The translations under genes were made by a program, and so were the position numbers. From DTDX01 sp964608455 (GTDB lineage Archaea > Thermoproteota > Bathyarchaeia > 40CM-2-53-6 > DTDX01), in contig CAZSNM010000005.1 of assembly GCA_964608455.1 (NCBI GenBank), positions 5,068-69,067 of the forward strand: 64,000 nucleotides of DNA, given 5' to 3'. The notes beneath the pieces were generated by a model. The model searched no databases and was not told where the DNA came from. It worked only from the letters and a program-made list of their open reading frames with translations. Every line of letters starts with the position of its first letter. Position 1 is the stretch's first letter. This document shows positions 26,066 to 35,058 of the stretch, piece after piece.

Positions 26066-27462
26066 TTAGTTTTTCCCTCCCTTCTAATTATAGCTTTTTT
26101 AGCCGTTATTGTTGCGTCTTTTAAAATAATTTTGAATCCTCCTCCAGTTGTTAAGGGAAGAGTTGAAGCTTCCATTACAATAGGTGGCGCTTCTTCAATT
26201 TTTGGTGCAGCAACCTCTTCTTTTTTCTCTTTTTCTTCGATCTCCTTCCATCTTTGAATCACAGGATGATTTTTACTTTTAAGAAAGTTTTTTAATTCTT
26301 CTATTGTTTTAACATCGTTTTCAGTAGCTATTTTATCCACTATATCTTTTGGAATAAAATCTTTAACTCTTTCTTTAATACTGGATGGCATCCATACAAT
26401 TCTATTCCATCCACCATCAGCTTGAAGAAATTTTGAAGAACGCATATATTCTATTGAGATTCCATGAAAACCATCAACTTGTCTACCTCCAGCTGTTGAA
26501 TCGGCCATAGTTGAAAACGGCAAACCGTTTACAGCTACACCTTTAAAATCTCTATGAATTATTCCAAGCCCATCAACCTCAGGTATATAAAAGGCTATTG
26601 CTTCAAAGCATCCACAAGAAGTATGAGGATAGTTAAAAGCTGTGTAAAGCCATACTCTTTCAATTTCTCCAAGTGATTTTTTCTTAACAGCCTCATTTAC
26701 ACCACTCCATTCTCCTTTAAACGAATCTAAAACTTTTCCAACTTCTATTTTAAATATTGGACCTTTAGGATCTACTCTTGCAGCTGCTCTTCCATCAAAC
26801 CAGCTTATGGCTCCGCAATTAGCATATCTTTGTGGGGTTATTACACATACATGGGTTGGAGCAAAAGATTGACAAAGTGTACAACCATAAAAACAATCCA
26901 CTTCTTCATCTTTTAATCCTCTAGCTCTAGCATCTCTTTTTTCATAAATTTCTCTAGCTATTTTTTCCATTTCTTTAACTTTTTCTTGATCAGTAATAAA
27001 TGTTATTTGAATTTTTTCTATTATTGGAAGCTCGCTTTTAAAAAGTCTTTGAAGGACTTTCCCTATTAAAATAAAGGAGTTTAAACCTTTTTTAAATGAT
27101 TTTTTGCTTAACCTTAACCAGATATCATATCTTTGATTTAAATGCATAAAGCCTTCAATATAATTACAATATTCATGTATTCTTCTTTCTATAACGCCTT
27201 CAAGATCTTCTTCAATTTCTTTTCCAGCTACTTCAACAAGAATTCCTAGAGGATAACTTTTTCCTTCTTCTAAATCCTTAATATCTGGGCCTATAATTTG
27301 AATTTTTCCATCTTCTATTTCATCCATTTTTCTAGCTTTTACAAGTTCAAATTTATTTTCTACTTTTGGTCCTCCAAACTCAACATGCATATCTGGCTTT
27401 CTAATTCTTTCACCTTCATAAATAACTCCAACATCAACTGGAATATCACTAAACATTGACAT
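26062..27462 (-). CDS. cdhC: Acetyl-CoA decarbonylase/synthase beta subunit (archaeal short form)
   Basis: The 466-residue protein is the archaeal acetyl-CoA synthase, lacking the CODH-binding N-terminal domain of bacterial AcsB. A-cluster cysteines are visible in FYGCTLCQSFAPTHVC and HTSCGCFEAIAFYIP. It condenses methyl, CO and CoA. The C-terminal 70 or so residues (proline-rich linker, then TTGGGFKIILKDATI) match the CdhC-specific tail. It starts 4 bp after cdhB. Confidence 0.96.
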   Translation of the reverse strand: MSMFSDIPVDVGVIYEGERIRKPDMHVEFGGPKVENKFELVKARKMDEIEDGKIQIIGPDIKDLEEGKSYPLGILVEVAGKEIEEDLEGVIERRIHEYCNYIEGFMHLNQRYDIWLRLSKKSFKKGLNSFILIGKVLQRLFKSELPIIEKIQITFITDQEKVKEMEKIAREIYEKRDARARGLKDEEVDCFYGCTLCQSFAPTHVCVITPQRYANCGAISWFDGRAAARVDPKGPIFKIEVGKVLDSFKGEWSGVNEAVKKKSLGEIERVWLYTAFNYPHTSCGCFEAIAFYIPEVDGLGIIHRDFKGVAVNGLPFSTMADSTAGGRQVDGFHGISIEYMRSSKFLQADGGWNRIVWMPSSIKERVKDFIPKDIVDKIATENDVKTIEELKNFLKSKNHPVIQRWKEIEEKEKKEEVAAPKIEEAPPIVMEASTLPLTTGGGFKIILKDATITAKKAIIRREGKTK

Positions 27463-27466
27463 AATT

Positions 27467-27997
27467 TTAACCTCCTTCTAAAGCCTTAATTAAAATATTT
27501 AAGCTTTTAATCCAATCGTTTATGGTTAAATTTGGAAAAGACCATGAAGCATGAGGTTGATAAAATCTATCAAGAGAAATCGTTATAATGTTTGAAAAAT
27601 GTTTTATTCCGGAAAGTACAAGCCACTCTACATAATATGGAATAGCTATAAATAATGCTAGATCATGTGAACCTAAACCATCAACTCCACTCCAGTTTGG
27701 ATCTATAAGTTTGCTTCCAACTTCCACTATAGACATAAGGGAAACTGGAATAAACTTTTTAATTTCAGCGAAAGATTTTCCAGATGCCACCACAGGTATT
27801 TTTCCTGCTTTAGCAATTTTAACAATATATTCTATGAGTTTAATTTCATTGTTTGTTTCTTCAACAGCTTCATGACCAACTATAAGCACAGGATGTTTAG
27901 CTCTTTTTATTAATGTAGCTGCAACCTCAGGTTTTTGAATTATAAAACTTTTTGTTGGACCTGGAATTTCAGCTTTTTGCCATGGTTCAGCAGCCAT
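27467..27997 (-). CDS. cdhB: CODH/ACS epsilon subunit
   Basis: The 176-residue protein has the CdhB Rossmann-like fold with HPVLIVGHEAVEE and KIPVVASGKSFAEI near the N-terminus. CdhB associates with CdhA in archaeal complexes; its exact role (stability or flavin/electron handling) is not settled. It lies 2 bp after cdhA and 4 bp before cdhC in the operon. Confidence 0.93.
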   Translation of the reverse strand: MAAEPWQKAEIPGPTKSFIIQKPEVAATLIKRAKHPVLIVGHEAVEETNNEIKLIEYIVKIAKAGKIPVVASGKSFAEIKKFIPVSLMSIVEVGSKLIDPNWSGVDGLGSHDLALFIAIPYYVEWLVLSGIKHFSNIITISLDRFYQPHASWSFPNLTINDWIKSLNILIKALEGG

Positions 27998-27999
27998 TT

Positions 28000-30345
28000 T
28001 TATTCCCTTCTTTTTCTAATTAATCTCGGTAAAAGTGTTGGATCAGGAATAATATTTTCTTTCCATCCCTTCTCCTTTAAAAATTCTAAAACTTCATCTT
28101 TCATAGTTATCGGTATGTCGGCAACTGTTCTAACGAATAGATGAAGATCATTAGGTAATGTTCCATATATTTTTTTATGCAAATCTATATAATGGGTAAG
28201 CTTTATTGCTCGCCCCTTTGTTGTATCATTTGGTCTCATGCAAAGCTTTGGAATCATAACTATCGCTTCTTCTTTACTTTCAGCTGAATAAAACAAATGT
28301 TCTGGAACTGGTCCAACATAAACTTTTTCTCCAGTTCTAGCATCATAAACATACCAATCTTCTTGATTTTCTTTTTTTCCTAAAAGCATTCTTCTATATT
28401 TAAATCCATGAGGGCCGACTATAACTGGTATTCCCAGCCTCCAAAATCCGCTGGCTATTGAAGCAGCTTTTTGAGACATTGCTCCCCAACCTACTCCAAC
28501 AGCTCCAACTCTATTTAAAATATAATCAGCTATTTCCTCATAGTTTCCACGAAGTCTTCGTTTAGCAAATATGCTTGCTATTTTTATAGCTGCTCCAGCT
28601 ATATGAGAATTTGAAACACATGAACCAACATTGCTTACACCTCCAGCATCGAAAACTCCAGGATACATTTCATAAATTGTTTTTCCTTCACCATTTTTGT
28701 GCATAGCCATAGACATTGCTGCGCAGCCTGAAGCAACAATTATATAGTTTCTTTTAGCAAATTCCTCAGCCATTTCAGCAACCTCTTTACCGCTTTTAGG
28801 GTAGTTAGCGCATCCAACAAATGCTATAACGCCTGGAATTTCACCTAAAACTATTGGGCTTCCAACCTGACGAATTTCAACATCTTGAATAGCTCCTCTT
28901 CCAACTCTAATTTTAAATTTTTCCTCTTTAAGATTTTTCTCTGCAGCAACCTCCATAAAAGAATGAATGGGAAGGTCAATTGGGCAAGCGCTTTCGCATC
29001 TACCGCAACCTATGCATAAATCCAGTAAATCAGCTAAATTTTTTAAATTTCCTTTTGAAGCTTCTGTTAATGCTTCAGGAATGGGCAAATTGTTTGGGCA
29101 AGCTCTGGAACATTCAAAACATTTTCTGCATTTTTTAGCTCCTTCAATAACACCTTGAATATCTGGAATGGCTTTAAATTTAGCTCTTTTAGGTGCAACT
29201 AACAAAGCTGTTTTAACAGCAATTTCCCCCACTTTTTCTGGATCAAGTATTAAAGCACCCGGTATCACACCATTAACTAATTCATTAATTACATTGGTAG
29301 GCTGCTCAAAGGTTTTATCAATTAGACCTAAACAATTTTTCTCGCTTGTAGCAATTAATGGAGCTTTAATTTTTTGAGCTTCACTTAAGGCATCAGCCCT
29401 AATGCATTGTTCATCCACAACAATTACATCTGGAATTCCAGATCTAATAAATCTTAACTGCCAAGATATTGGTCCGACAATTTTAGCTTTAGGATCATAT
29501 CTTGAGAGGTCATGCGCTGTACAGCATATTCCACAAACTTCAACTTCATTTTTAAGTCCATTATCCTCTAAATAATCAACGATGCTTATAGCTGATGGAA
29601 CATTATGACCTATAACAAGAATTACTGGTTTAGAGTTATCAACAACTCCAAAACCTATTTCAGTTAATGGGGCGTCAGGATCAGCTTTAGGAAAGCCATA
29701 AGCAGAAATCTGAGCTATATCAGCTACCTCCATAGCTGTATGATCAAGCATTCCTGCATGGAAAACCTTTGATTCAAAATCTATGAAACTCCCTTCTTGT
29801 CCAGTATGAGTGGCTGAAAGCAACTTTACTATTTCCCTTTCTACATAATTTAAAACTTCTTCCAAATCTCCTAATGTTTTAGGTCTTATTCCACAAACCA
29901 ATCTAATAATTGGAGCTTCAACTTCAACGCTTACACCTCCAACGTCTATTGGCCATTTTCTACCATATTTCTCTATTAAGTGCTCTACTAAATGTCTAGC
30001 ATGAGCTGTATGCGTAGCAGCACCAATACAGCATGCTAATAAAACTATTCTTGATTGTTGAGCAGGCATTGTTAAACCGCAAGCACCTTTTTTATCCTTT
30101 GTTAAATCGCATTTACCCATTGTGCATAAGCAGCAAACATCGCAAAAAGGCATATAAAAAGGTTTGTATCTTTCAAGAAGCTTTAAATCCCAATTTCTTA
30201 AATCTGAAATAGATGGGAAAGGTGTAGGACCAGTTTCTTCCTCCCAAGCTTCCTCAAGAATTTTCCCAATAGAAATTTCAAAATCTTTTATTTCACCTAA
30301 ACTTGTTTTTAATTCCCCTATTTTTAGCTTTAAGGTTTTACTCAT
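28000..30345 (-). CDS. cdhA: CODH/ACS alpha subunit (carbon monoxide dehydrogenase)
   Basis: This 781-residue archaeal nickel CODH has the N-terminal B/D-cluster cysteines CDVCCLCTMGKC, the C-cluster histidine region ATHTAHARH, CGICCTAHD, two inserted ferredoxin-like [4Fe-4S] motifs (CRKCFECSRACPNN and CIGCGRCESACPID) and later GCANYPKS and GSCVSNSH segments. The ferredoxin insert is specific to archaeal CdhA. It interconverts CO2 and CO and supplies CO to the acetyl-CoA synthase. It lies 105 bp after the full-length synthase gene. Confidence 0.96.
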   Translation of the reverse strand: MSKTLKLKIGELKTSLGEIKDFEISIGKILEEAWEEETGPTPFPSISDLRNWDLKLLERYKPFYMPFCDVCCLCTMGKCDLTKDKKGACGLTMPAQQSRIVLLACCIGAATHTAHARHLVEHLIEKYGRKWPIDVGGVSVEVEAPIIRLVCGIRPKTLGDLEEVLNYVEREIVKLLSATHTGQEGSFIDFESKVFHAGMLDHTAMEVADIAQISAYGFPKADPDAPLTEIGFGVVDNSKPVILVIGHNVPSAISIVDYLEDNGLKNEVEVCGICCTAHDLSRYDPKAKIVGPISWQLRFIRSGIPDVIVVDEQCIRADALSEAQKIKAPLIATSEKNCLGLIDKTFEQPTNVINELVNGVIPGALILDPEKVGEIAVKTALLVAPKRAKFKAIPDIQGVIEGAKKCRKCFECSRACPNNLPIPEALTEASKGNLKNLADLLDLCIGCGRCESACPIDLPIHSFMEVAAEKNLKEEKFKIRVGRGAIQDVEIRQVGSPIVLGEIPGVIAFVGCANYPKSGKEVAEMAEEFAKRNYIIVASGCAAMSMAMHKNGEGKTIYEMYPGVFDAGGVSNVGSCVSNSHIAGAAIKIASIFAKRRLRGNYEEIADYILNRVGAVGVGWGAMSQKAASIASGFWRLGIPVIVGPHGFKYRRMLLGKKENQEDWYVYDARTGEKVYVGPVPEHLFYSAESKEEAIVMIPKLCMRPNDTTKGRAIKLTHYIDLHKKIYGTLPNDLHLFVRTVADIPITMKDEVLEFLKEKGWKENIIPDPTLLPRLIRKRRE

Positions 30346-30450
30346 TTTAAATCACTTTTTTTACTTAAATTTAAAAAAAGACAAAAATAAACCTCTTAAT
30401 TTAATTCTTTGAGTTAATAGAGTTATTCTTAATGGTATTTTAAAGATGTT

Positions 30451-32541
30451 TTAGCTTTTTAAACTTTTTTCTAAAACTGGATGATTAACTTTTTTTAGGA
30501 AAATTTTTAATTCCTCAATGTTTTTAGCTTCTTCCTCAGTAGCTATTTTACCATAAAGTTCACTTGGAATAGCATCTTTCACTTTTTCTTTCAGAGCTTT
30601 AGGCATCCATACAATTCTATTCCATCCACCATCAGCTTTCAAAAATTTGCGAGATTTAATATATTCTATTCCTATGCCCAAAAAACCTTCAACTTGTTTT
30701 CCTCCACCACAGAATCCAGCCATAGCTGGAAAATTCATTCCATTAACAGTTGGTTCTCTAAAACTTCTGTCTACAATTCCTATTCCATCAATTTCAGGAA
30801 TATAAAAGGCTATTGCTTGAAAACATCCGCAAGAAGTATGAGGATGACCAAATATACTATGAAGATAAACTTTAGCTATAGAATTATGAGATTTAACTTT
30901 AACAGCCTCATTTACACCACTCCATTCCCCTTTAACAGGATCTATACATTCCCCTTTATTTATTGGAAAGTTTGGTCCTGATGGATCTACACGATAAGAT
31001 ATGCTTGCATCAAGCCAGCTTGTAGCACCGCATAAAGATATTCTTTCAGGAGTTATTACACATACATGGGTTGGAGCAAAAGATTGACAAAGTGTACAAC
31101 CATAAAAACAATCCACATTTTCCTCGGTTAACTCTTTTATTTTTAAATCTCTCTCCTTATATATTTTTTTGGCTTCATTAATTTTTTCTTCAACAATAGC
31201 TGGGTTAGTTAAAATTGTTACTTGAACTTTTTCTACTAAACGAGGAAAAGTTGAATGGAACATAAAGTATAGGATTTCCCCTAAATGTTTAATCTTTAAA
31301 TTTTTTTGAGTAGCCTCCTTGCTTATTCTAATCCATATTTCATCCCTAGAACCTAAATGCATTATTCCTTTAGCTTGATTTAAAAATTTATGAATACGTC
31401 TTTCAAAAACAGGTTCTAAAGTTTTCTCAAGTTTTGAACCTGCTAATTCAACTATTATTCCAAGCGGATAACTTTCCCCTTCCTTCATTTCATTAATTTC
31501 TAAACCCTCGACTTTTATTAAACCATCATTAACTTCATTCATAGATTTAATTTTAACAAGTTCAAAAGCTAAAGTTTTTCCTCCTCCAAATTCTACAAAC
31601 ATTTCAGGTTTTCTTATTTTTTCACCTTCATAAATTGCCCCATACTCTATTGGTAAGGGGGGTTTAACAAATTTTTTTAACTTAATTTTTTTAGCATCGC
31701 ATCCAGCTTCAATAATTTTTTCATAGCTTGCTTGATAAATAAATAATGGGAAATCTTTTAGTTCAGGTTGATCAACAATTACAGGTATTCCTAAGCTTGA
31801 GAGCCCCACACCTATAGCCAAACCTTTATTATCAAGTTTTCCAAGCATTATAGCGAAGGTTGGAACCCTATTCTTAATATAACTTTTAATAGCTTCTTTA
31901 TCTCCAGGTTTAACTCCCCCAAACATTAATGGTGCTCTAATAATCAAATTTGCAGCATGAACAATTGATGAAAATTCTAATCCTAAAGGAATAATTTTTT
32001 CCTCTAAACCAAATTTAATGCCTATTTTCTCTATTTGATTTAAAACTAAACCTGAAACTAAACATAAAAGGTTTGTTTCTTGAATATCTTTGAGTAATTC
32101 TTCAGCAAGCGATTCTGCTTTAGCTAAACCATAAATTAAAATTACTCCTGGAATTGTTCCATTAGCTAACTCTAAACTAACTTCTCTAAAAGTTGCATCA
32201 GAAATAAAGCGTTTCAATTCTTTATTAAAAGCGTAATTAATAGCTTCAATAATTTCAAGCCCCATGAGTGAAGCTAAACCAATATTTAAAAGTTTTTCTT
32301 CATTTTTACCTTCTTTGCTAATTAAAGATTTACATAAAATTATTGCTCCATTTAAATCTTTCAAAGTTTCAATTTTTTTCCCGAGTAATCCATAAATTAA
32401 TGGTAAAGAGTATATGGTTTCTGGAAAAGTTATTGGAGTGTCTTCCCTTAGTTTTTCTAAGGCTTTTTTTAAATATTCCTCAGATAACTCTATAATTTCT
32501 TTAGCTCCAGAAAAAGCTAAGGAAAAGTTATTTAAACTCAG
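30451..32541 (-). CDS. acsB: Full-length (bacterial-type) acetyl-CoA synthase with non-canonical start
   Basis: This is a second acetyl-CoA synthase of about 696 residues, with the N-terminal CODH-binding domain absent from CdhC, then the same A-cluster motifs (FYGCTLCQSFAPTHVC, HTSCGCF). The frame continues open upstream of its first TTG (32364) by 59 codons that match the AcsB N-terminus (for example TFPETIYSLPLIYG and KKIETLKDL). No ATG, GTG or TTG exists in that extension. GGGGG at 32551-32555 points to CTG 32541 (9 nt) or ATT 32544 (6 nt). It heads the CODH/ACS operon. Confidence 0.88.
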   Translation of the reverse strand: MSLNNFSLAFSGAKEIIELSEEYLKKALEKLREDTPITFPETIYSLPLIYGLLGKKIETLKDLNGAIILCKSLISKEGKNEEKLLNIGLASLMGLEIIEAINYAFNKELKRFISDATFREVSLELANGTIPGVILIYGLAKAESLAEELLKDIQETNLLCLVSGLVLNQIEKIGIKFGLEEKIIPLGLEFSSIVHAANLIIRAPLMFGGVKPGDKEAIKSYIKNRVPTFAIMLGKLDNKGLAIGVGLSSLGIPVIVDQPELKDFPLFIYQASYEKIIEAGCDAKKIKLKKFVKPPLPIEYGAIYEGEKIRKPEMFVEFGGGKTLAFELVKIKSMNEVNDGLIKVEGLEINEMKEGESYPLGIIVELAGSKLEKTLEPVFERRIHKFLNQAKGIMHLGSRDEIWIRISKEATQKNLKIKHLGEILYFMFHSTFPRLVEKVQVTILTNPAIVEEKINEAKKIYKERDLKIKELTEENVDCFYGCTLCQSFAPTHVCVITPERISLCGATSWLDASISYRVDPSGPNFPINKGECIDPVKGEWSGVNEAVKVKSHNSIAKVYLHSIFGHPHTSCGCFQAIAFYIPEIDGIGIVDRSFREPTVNGMNFPAMAGFCGGGKQVEGFLGIGIEYIKSRKFLKADGGWNRIVWMPKALKEKVKDAIPSELYGKIATEEEAKNIEELKIFLKKVNHPVLEKSLKS

Positions 32542-32570
32542 AATTTTTAGCCCCCTTTTTTCAAAACATT

Positions 32571-32580
32571 TTTATATAAT
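32571..32580 (-). promoter_or_regulatory. TATA box of the CODH/ACS operon
   Basis: ATTATATAAA on the minus strand is a strong archaeal TATA element. A start point about 25 bp downstream falls near 32550, only about 10 nt before the proposed CTG start of the full-length synthase, so the leader is very short. The divergent CooT/CooC genes begin at 32647, making this a shared control region. Confidence 0.6.
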
Positions 32581-32646
32581 ACTTTGTTATATTTAATTTG
32601 AATAGCAACATTTTTAAATTTTTCTATCTTTATAAGGTGTAGAAAA

Positions 32647-32826
32647 ATGTGTGAATTTAAAGTAATTTTAAATGGAAAAGTTATTTTTGAAGATGTTATA
32701 TATGCTAAAACTGAGGGAGAAAAAATTATTCTTAAAAATATTTTAGGCGCCTTAAAAGAGGTTGAAAAATGTAAAATTGTTGAGGTAGATGTTAATTCTG
32801 AGCGTTTAACATTATCCTCAATTTAG
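32647..32826 (+). CDS. cooT: CooT-like nickel-binding protein
   Basis: The 59-residue protein starts MCEFKVILNG, the conserved N-terminal MC of the CooT family whose second-residue cysteine binds nickel in a dimer, and keeps the small beta-barrel pattern (VIFEDVIYAKTEGEKIIL, then VDVNSERLTL). CooT helps nickel loading of CODH. It sits 12 bp before cooC and diverges from the CODH/ACS operon, which fits this role. Start ATG with AAGGTG about 7 nt upstream. Confidence 0.8.
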   Translation: MCEFKVILNGKVIFEDVIYAKTEGEKIILKNILGALKEVEKCKIVEVDVNSERLTLSSI

Positions 32827-32838
32827 AGTGATGTAATA

Positions 32839-33615
32839 TTGAAAATAGCTGTTTCTGGTAAGGGTGGTGTTGGAAAAACCTTTATAACAAGTGTTTTAGC
32901 AAGATATTTTCTTAAAAAAGGTTTTAAAGTTTTAGCTATAGATGCTGATCCATCTCCTAATCTAGGTGTAAATTTAGGTTTAACTTTTAATGAAGTGAAA
33001 AATATAACACCTATATCGGAAAATTTTGATTTGATAAAAAGCAAAACCGACTCTGGAGTCCCAGGTGTATACAAGTTAACTTTTGAAGTTGAAGATGTAA
33101 TTAAAAATTACTCAATAGTTACTCCAAGTGGAGTAAACCTGATTATTATGGGAATTGTTAAATCAGCTGAATCGGGATGCACTTGCCCAGCAAATGCCTT
33201 TATTAAATCATTGCTTAAACATTTGCTTAGCAAAAAAGATGAAATAGTAATTATGGATATGGAAGCGGGAACAGAACATCTTGGAAGGGGAACAGCCAAA
33301 TATGTGGATTTAATGCTTATAGTTTCTGATTCAAGTTTAAAATCATTAGAGATAGCATTTAAAATTTATGAATTAGCAGTTAACATGGGTTTAAAACGAA
33401 TATTTCTTGTTGGAAATAAGATCTTAAATAAAAGGGATGAAGAAACCATATTAAGCTTTTCCTTTAAAAATGGATTAAACGTTATTGGGTTTATTCCATA
33501 TGATTATAAAATAGTTGAAGCTGATTTACATGGAGAATATTCATATGTATTTCAATCAAAAAGCATTTATGCTATAGAGGATATTGGAGAAAAAATATTA
33601 AATATGAAAAATTAA
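32839..33615 (+). CDS. cooC: CODH nickel-insertion ATPase CooC
   Basis: The 258-residue MinD/ParA-type ATPase has the deviant Walker A GKGGVGKT (7-14), the IDADPSPNLG switch, and the CooC-specific nickel motif C114-T-C116 in ESGCTCPAN, followed by VIMDMEAGTEHLGRG. CooC dimers load nickel into the CODH C-cluster on ATP hydrolysis. The start is TTG, 12 bp after the CooT-like gene. Confidence 0.93.
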   Translation: MKIAVSGKGGVGKTFITSVLARYFLKKGFKVLAIDADPSPNLGVNLGLTFNEVKNITPISENFDLIKSKTDSGVPGVYKLTFEVEDVIKNYSIVTPSGVNLIIMGIVKSAESGCTCPANAFIKSLLKHLLSKKDEIVIMDMEAGTEHLGRGTAKYVDLMLIVSDSSLKSLEIAFKIYELAVNMGLKRIFLVGNKILNKRDEETILSFSFKNGLNVIGFIPYDYKIVEADLHGEYSYVFQSKSIYAIEDIGEKILNMKN

Positions 33616-33636
33616 ATTGAAAAAAATTAAAAATTT

Positions 33637-34512
33637 TTATTTTTTAGCTTGAGAAATAACATAATCAGCTATTTCGCTTGCTATATCAATTTTAGTTGTT
33701 GTTTGTAATCCTCTCCATCCAGGTTGAGAATTAACCTCATTAATAAATAGGCCTTTATCGCTTTCAAGTAAATCTACCCCAGCTATTTCGCAACCTAAAA
33801 CTTTAGCTGATTTTACAGCTAATTCTTCAGCTTCCTTAGAAATTTTTGTTTTCACTGGTTTAGCACCTAAACTTACATTTGTTTTCCAAGTTGAAGCGAC
33901 CCTATGCATAGCAGCAACAACTCTTCCATCAATAACAAATGCCCTTAAATCTTTCAATCCATGAGGTATATATTCTTGAACATAAATAACATGCTTAAAA
34001 AATCTTAATGTTCTAAAGCTTCTTTCAGCTATATCAAAGTTAGATATTCTAGCGATTCCAATACCTCTTGAGCCAAAAACTGGTTTTACAACGATATCTT
34101 TAAATTTCTTAAAGCTTAATAAAGCTTCTTTAATATTTTCTGTAACGATTGTTTTTGGTATTGGTATTCCAGCATCTTCAAGCAAAGCTAAAGTATAATA
34201 TTTATCAACAGCCTTTTCTATGGCTGAAGGCTTATTTATAACATTTAAACCTTTTGAATAAAGTCTATGAAGCGTGTTAACTTGAAAAATTATTTCTTCA
34301 AGTGATCCTCTACCCATAGGTCTAACAAGCAATGCTGAAAGCTCTTTAATCGGATTTATTCCTTTAACTATGAAAGGGGGTTGAAAACCAACTTGAGCCT
34401 TTAATTGGTTAAAGTTAAAAAAGAAGGGGGATACCCCTTTCTTTTTAAAGGCTTTTCCTAACCTAGCTGAGCACCAAGCTTTTTCATTTCTAGTTAAAAT
34501 CCCTATTTTCAC
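33637..34512 (-). CDS. RimK-type ATP-grasp ligase (MptN/CofF-like)
   Basis: The 291-residue ATP-grasp enzyme has KIGILTRNEKAWCSARL at the start, DIVVKPVFGSRGIGIARI as the ATP-binding loop, and the metal-binding end FINEVNSQPGWRGLQ. The family includes RimK, tetrahydromethanopterin:glutamate ligase MptN and F420:glutamate ligase CofF. In an organism with CODH/ACS the coenzyme-modifying options are likely, but not proven. GTG 34512 forms a GTGA overlap with the upstream gene and is preferred over TTG/ATG codons further in. Confidence 0.82.
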   Translation of the reverse strand: MKIGILTRNEKAWCSARLGKAFKKKGVSPFFFNFNQLKAQVGFQPPFIVKGINPIKELSALLVRPMGRGSLEEIIFQVNTLHRLYSKGLNVINKPSAIEKAVDKYYTLALLEDAGIPIPKTIVTENIKEALLSFKKFKDIVVKPVFGSRGIGIARISNFDIAERSFRTLRFFKHVIYVQEYIPHGLKDLRAFVIDGRVVAAMHRVASTWKTNVSLGAKPVKTKISKEAEELAVKSAKVLGCEIAGVDLLESDKGLFINEVNSQPGWRGLQTTTKIDIASEIADYVISQAKK

Positions 34513-34883
34513 TCTTGTTTCACTTGAAAACCACATCTAGGGCAAAACTTTGCTTTAGAAGGAATTTTAGATTTGCAATTGGGGCATTCAATTGTTAAAG
34601 GTGGGGGAGGAGGAGTTGGAATTGGACGTAAGGATGGTGTTGAAGGTTTTTGAAGTTCAATTTCCTTATTTAATAATACAACATCTCCAATAGATTTGAT
34701 GCTTGACCATTCAATTTTAGATTCGCTACCATCCCTCATTGAAACAAGAAGAGAAACAATCCCTTCAGGAATAGAAATAATTAATTCTTTAACATTTCCA
34801 ACTAGGGTTCCATTTACATCTATAACTTGTTTTCCCTCAAACTCTCTGGAGGAAATGCTTGTTTTTTCATTTTTTTTACTCAT
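34509..34883 (-). CDS. PRC-barrel protein with C-terminal zinc ribbon
   Basis: The 124-residue protein has a PRC-barrel-like domain (about 10-80: FEGKQVIDVNGTLVGNVKEL and later IEWSSIKSIGDVVLL), a proline-rich linker (PIPTPPPPPL) and a zinc ribbon (CPNCKSKIP, CPRCGFQ). PRC barrels occur in RimM and in archaeal cell-division proteins. The partner here is unknown. It is coupled by a 4-nt overlap to the ATP-grasp ligase. Confidence 0.82.
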   Translation of the reverse strand: MSKKNEKTSISSREFEGKQVIDVNGTLVGNVKELIISIPEGIVSLLVSMRDGSESKIEWSSIKSIGDVVLLNKEIELQKPSTPSLRPIPTPPPPPLTIECPNCKSKIPSKAKFCPRCGFQVKQE

Positions 34884-35058
34884 TAGAGTTTACCTCTAAA
34901 AGCTTTCATTAAAATATAATTTCTATGGTTTAAAGATAAAAACTTTTAAACTCGACTTATTTTTAATTAAAGTTTTAACCATAAATCCATAAATAAGTTT
35001 TTTCGATTTTATAAGGAAGAAGGAAATAAAATGTTTAAGAAAGAAGGGGATTAAAATT

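Noticed and set aside
30694..30981. Plus-strand open frame inside the full-length acetyl-CoA synthase gene
   Set aside because: Lies wholly opposite conserved A-cluster codons; sequence is low in protein-like character.
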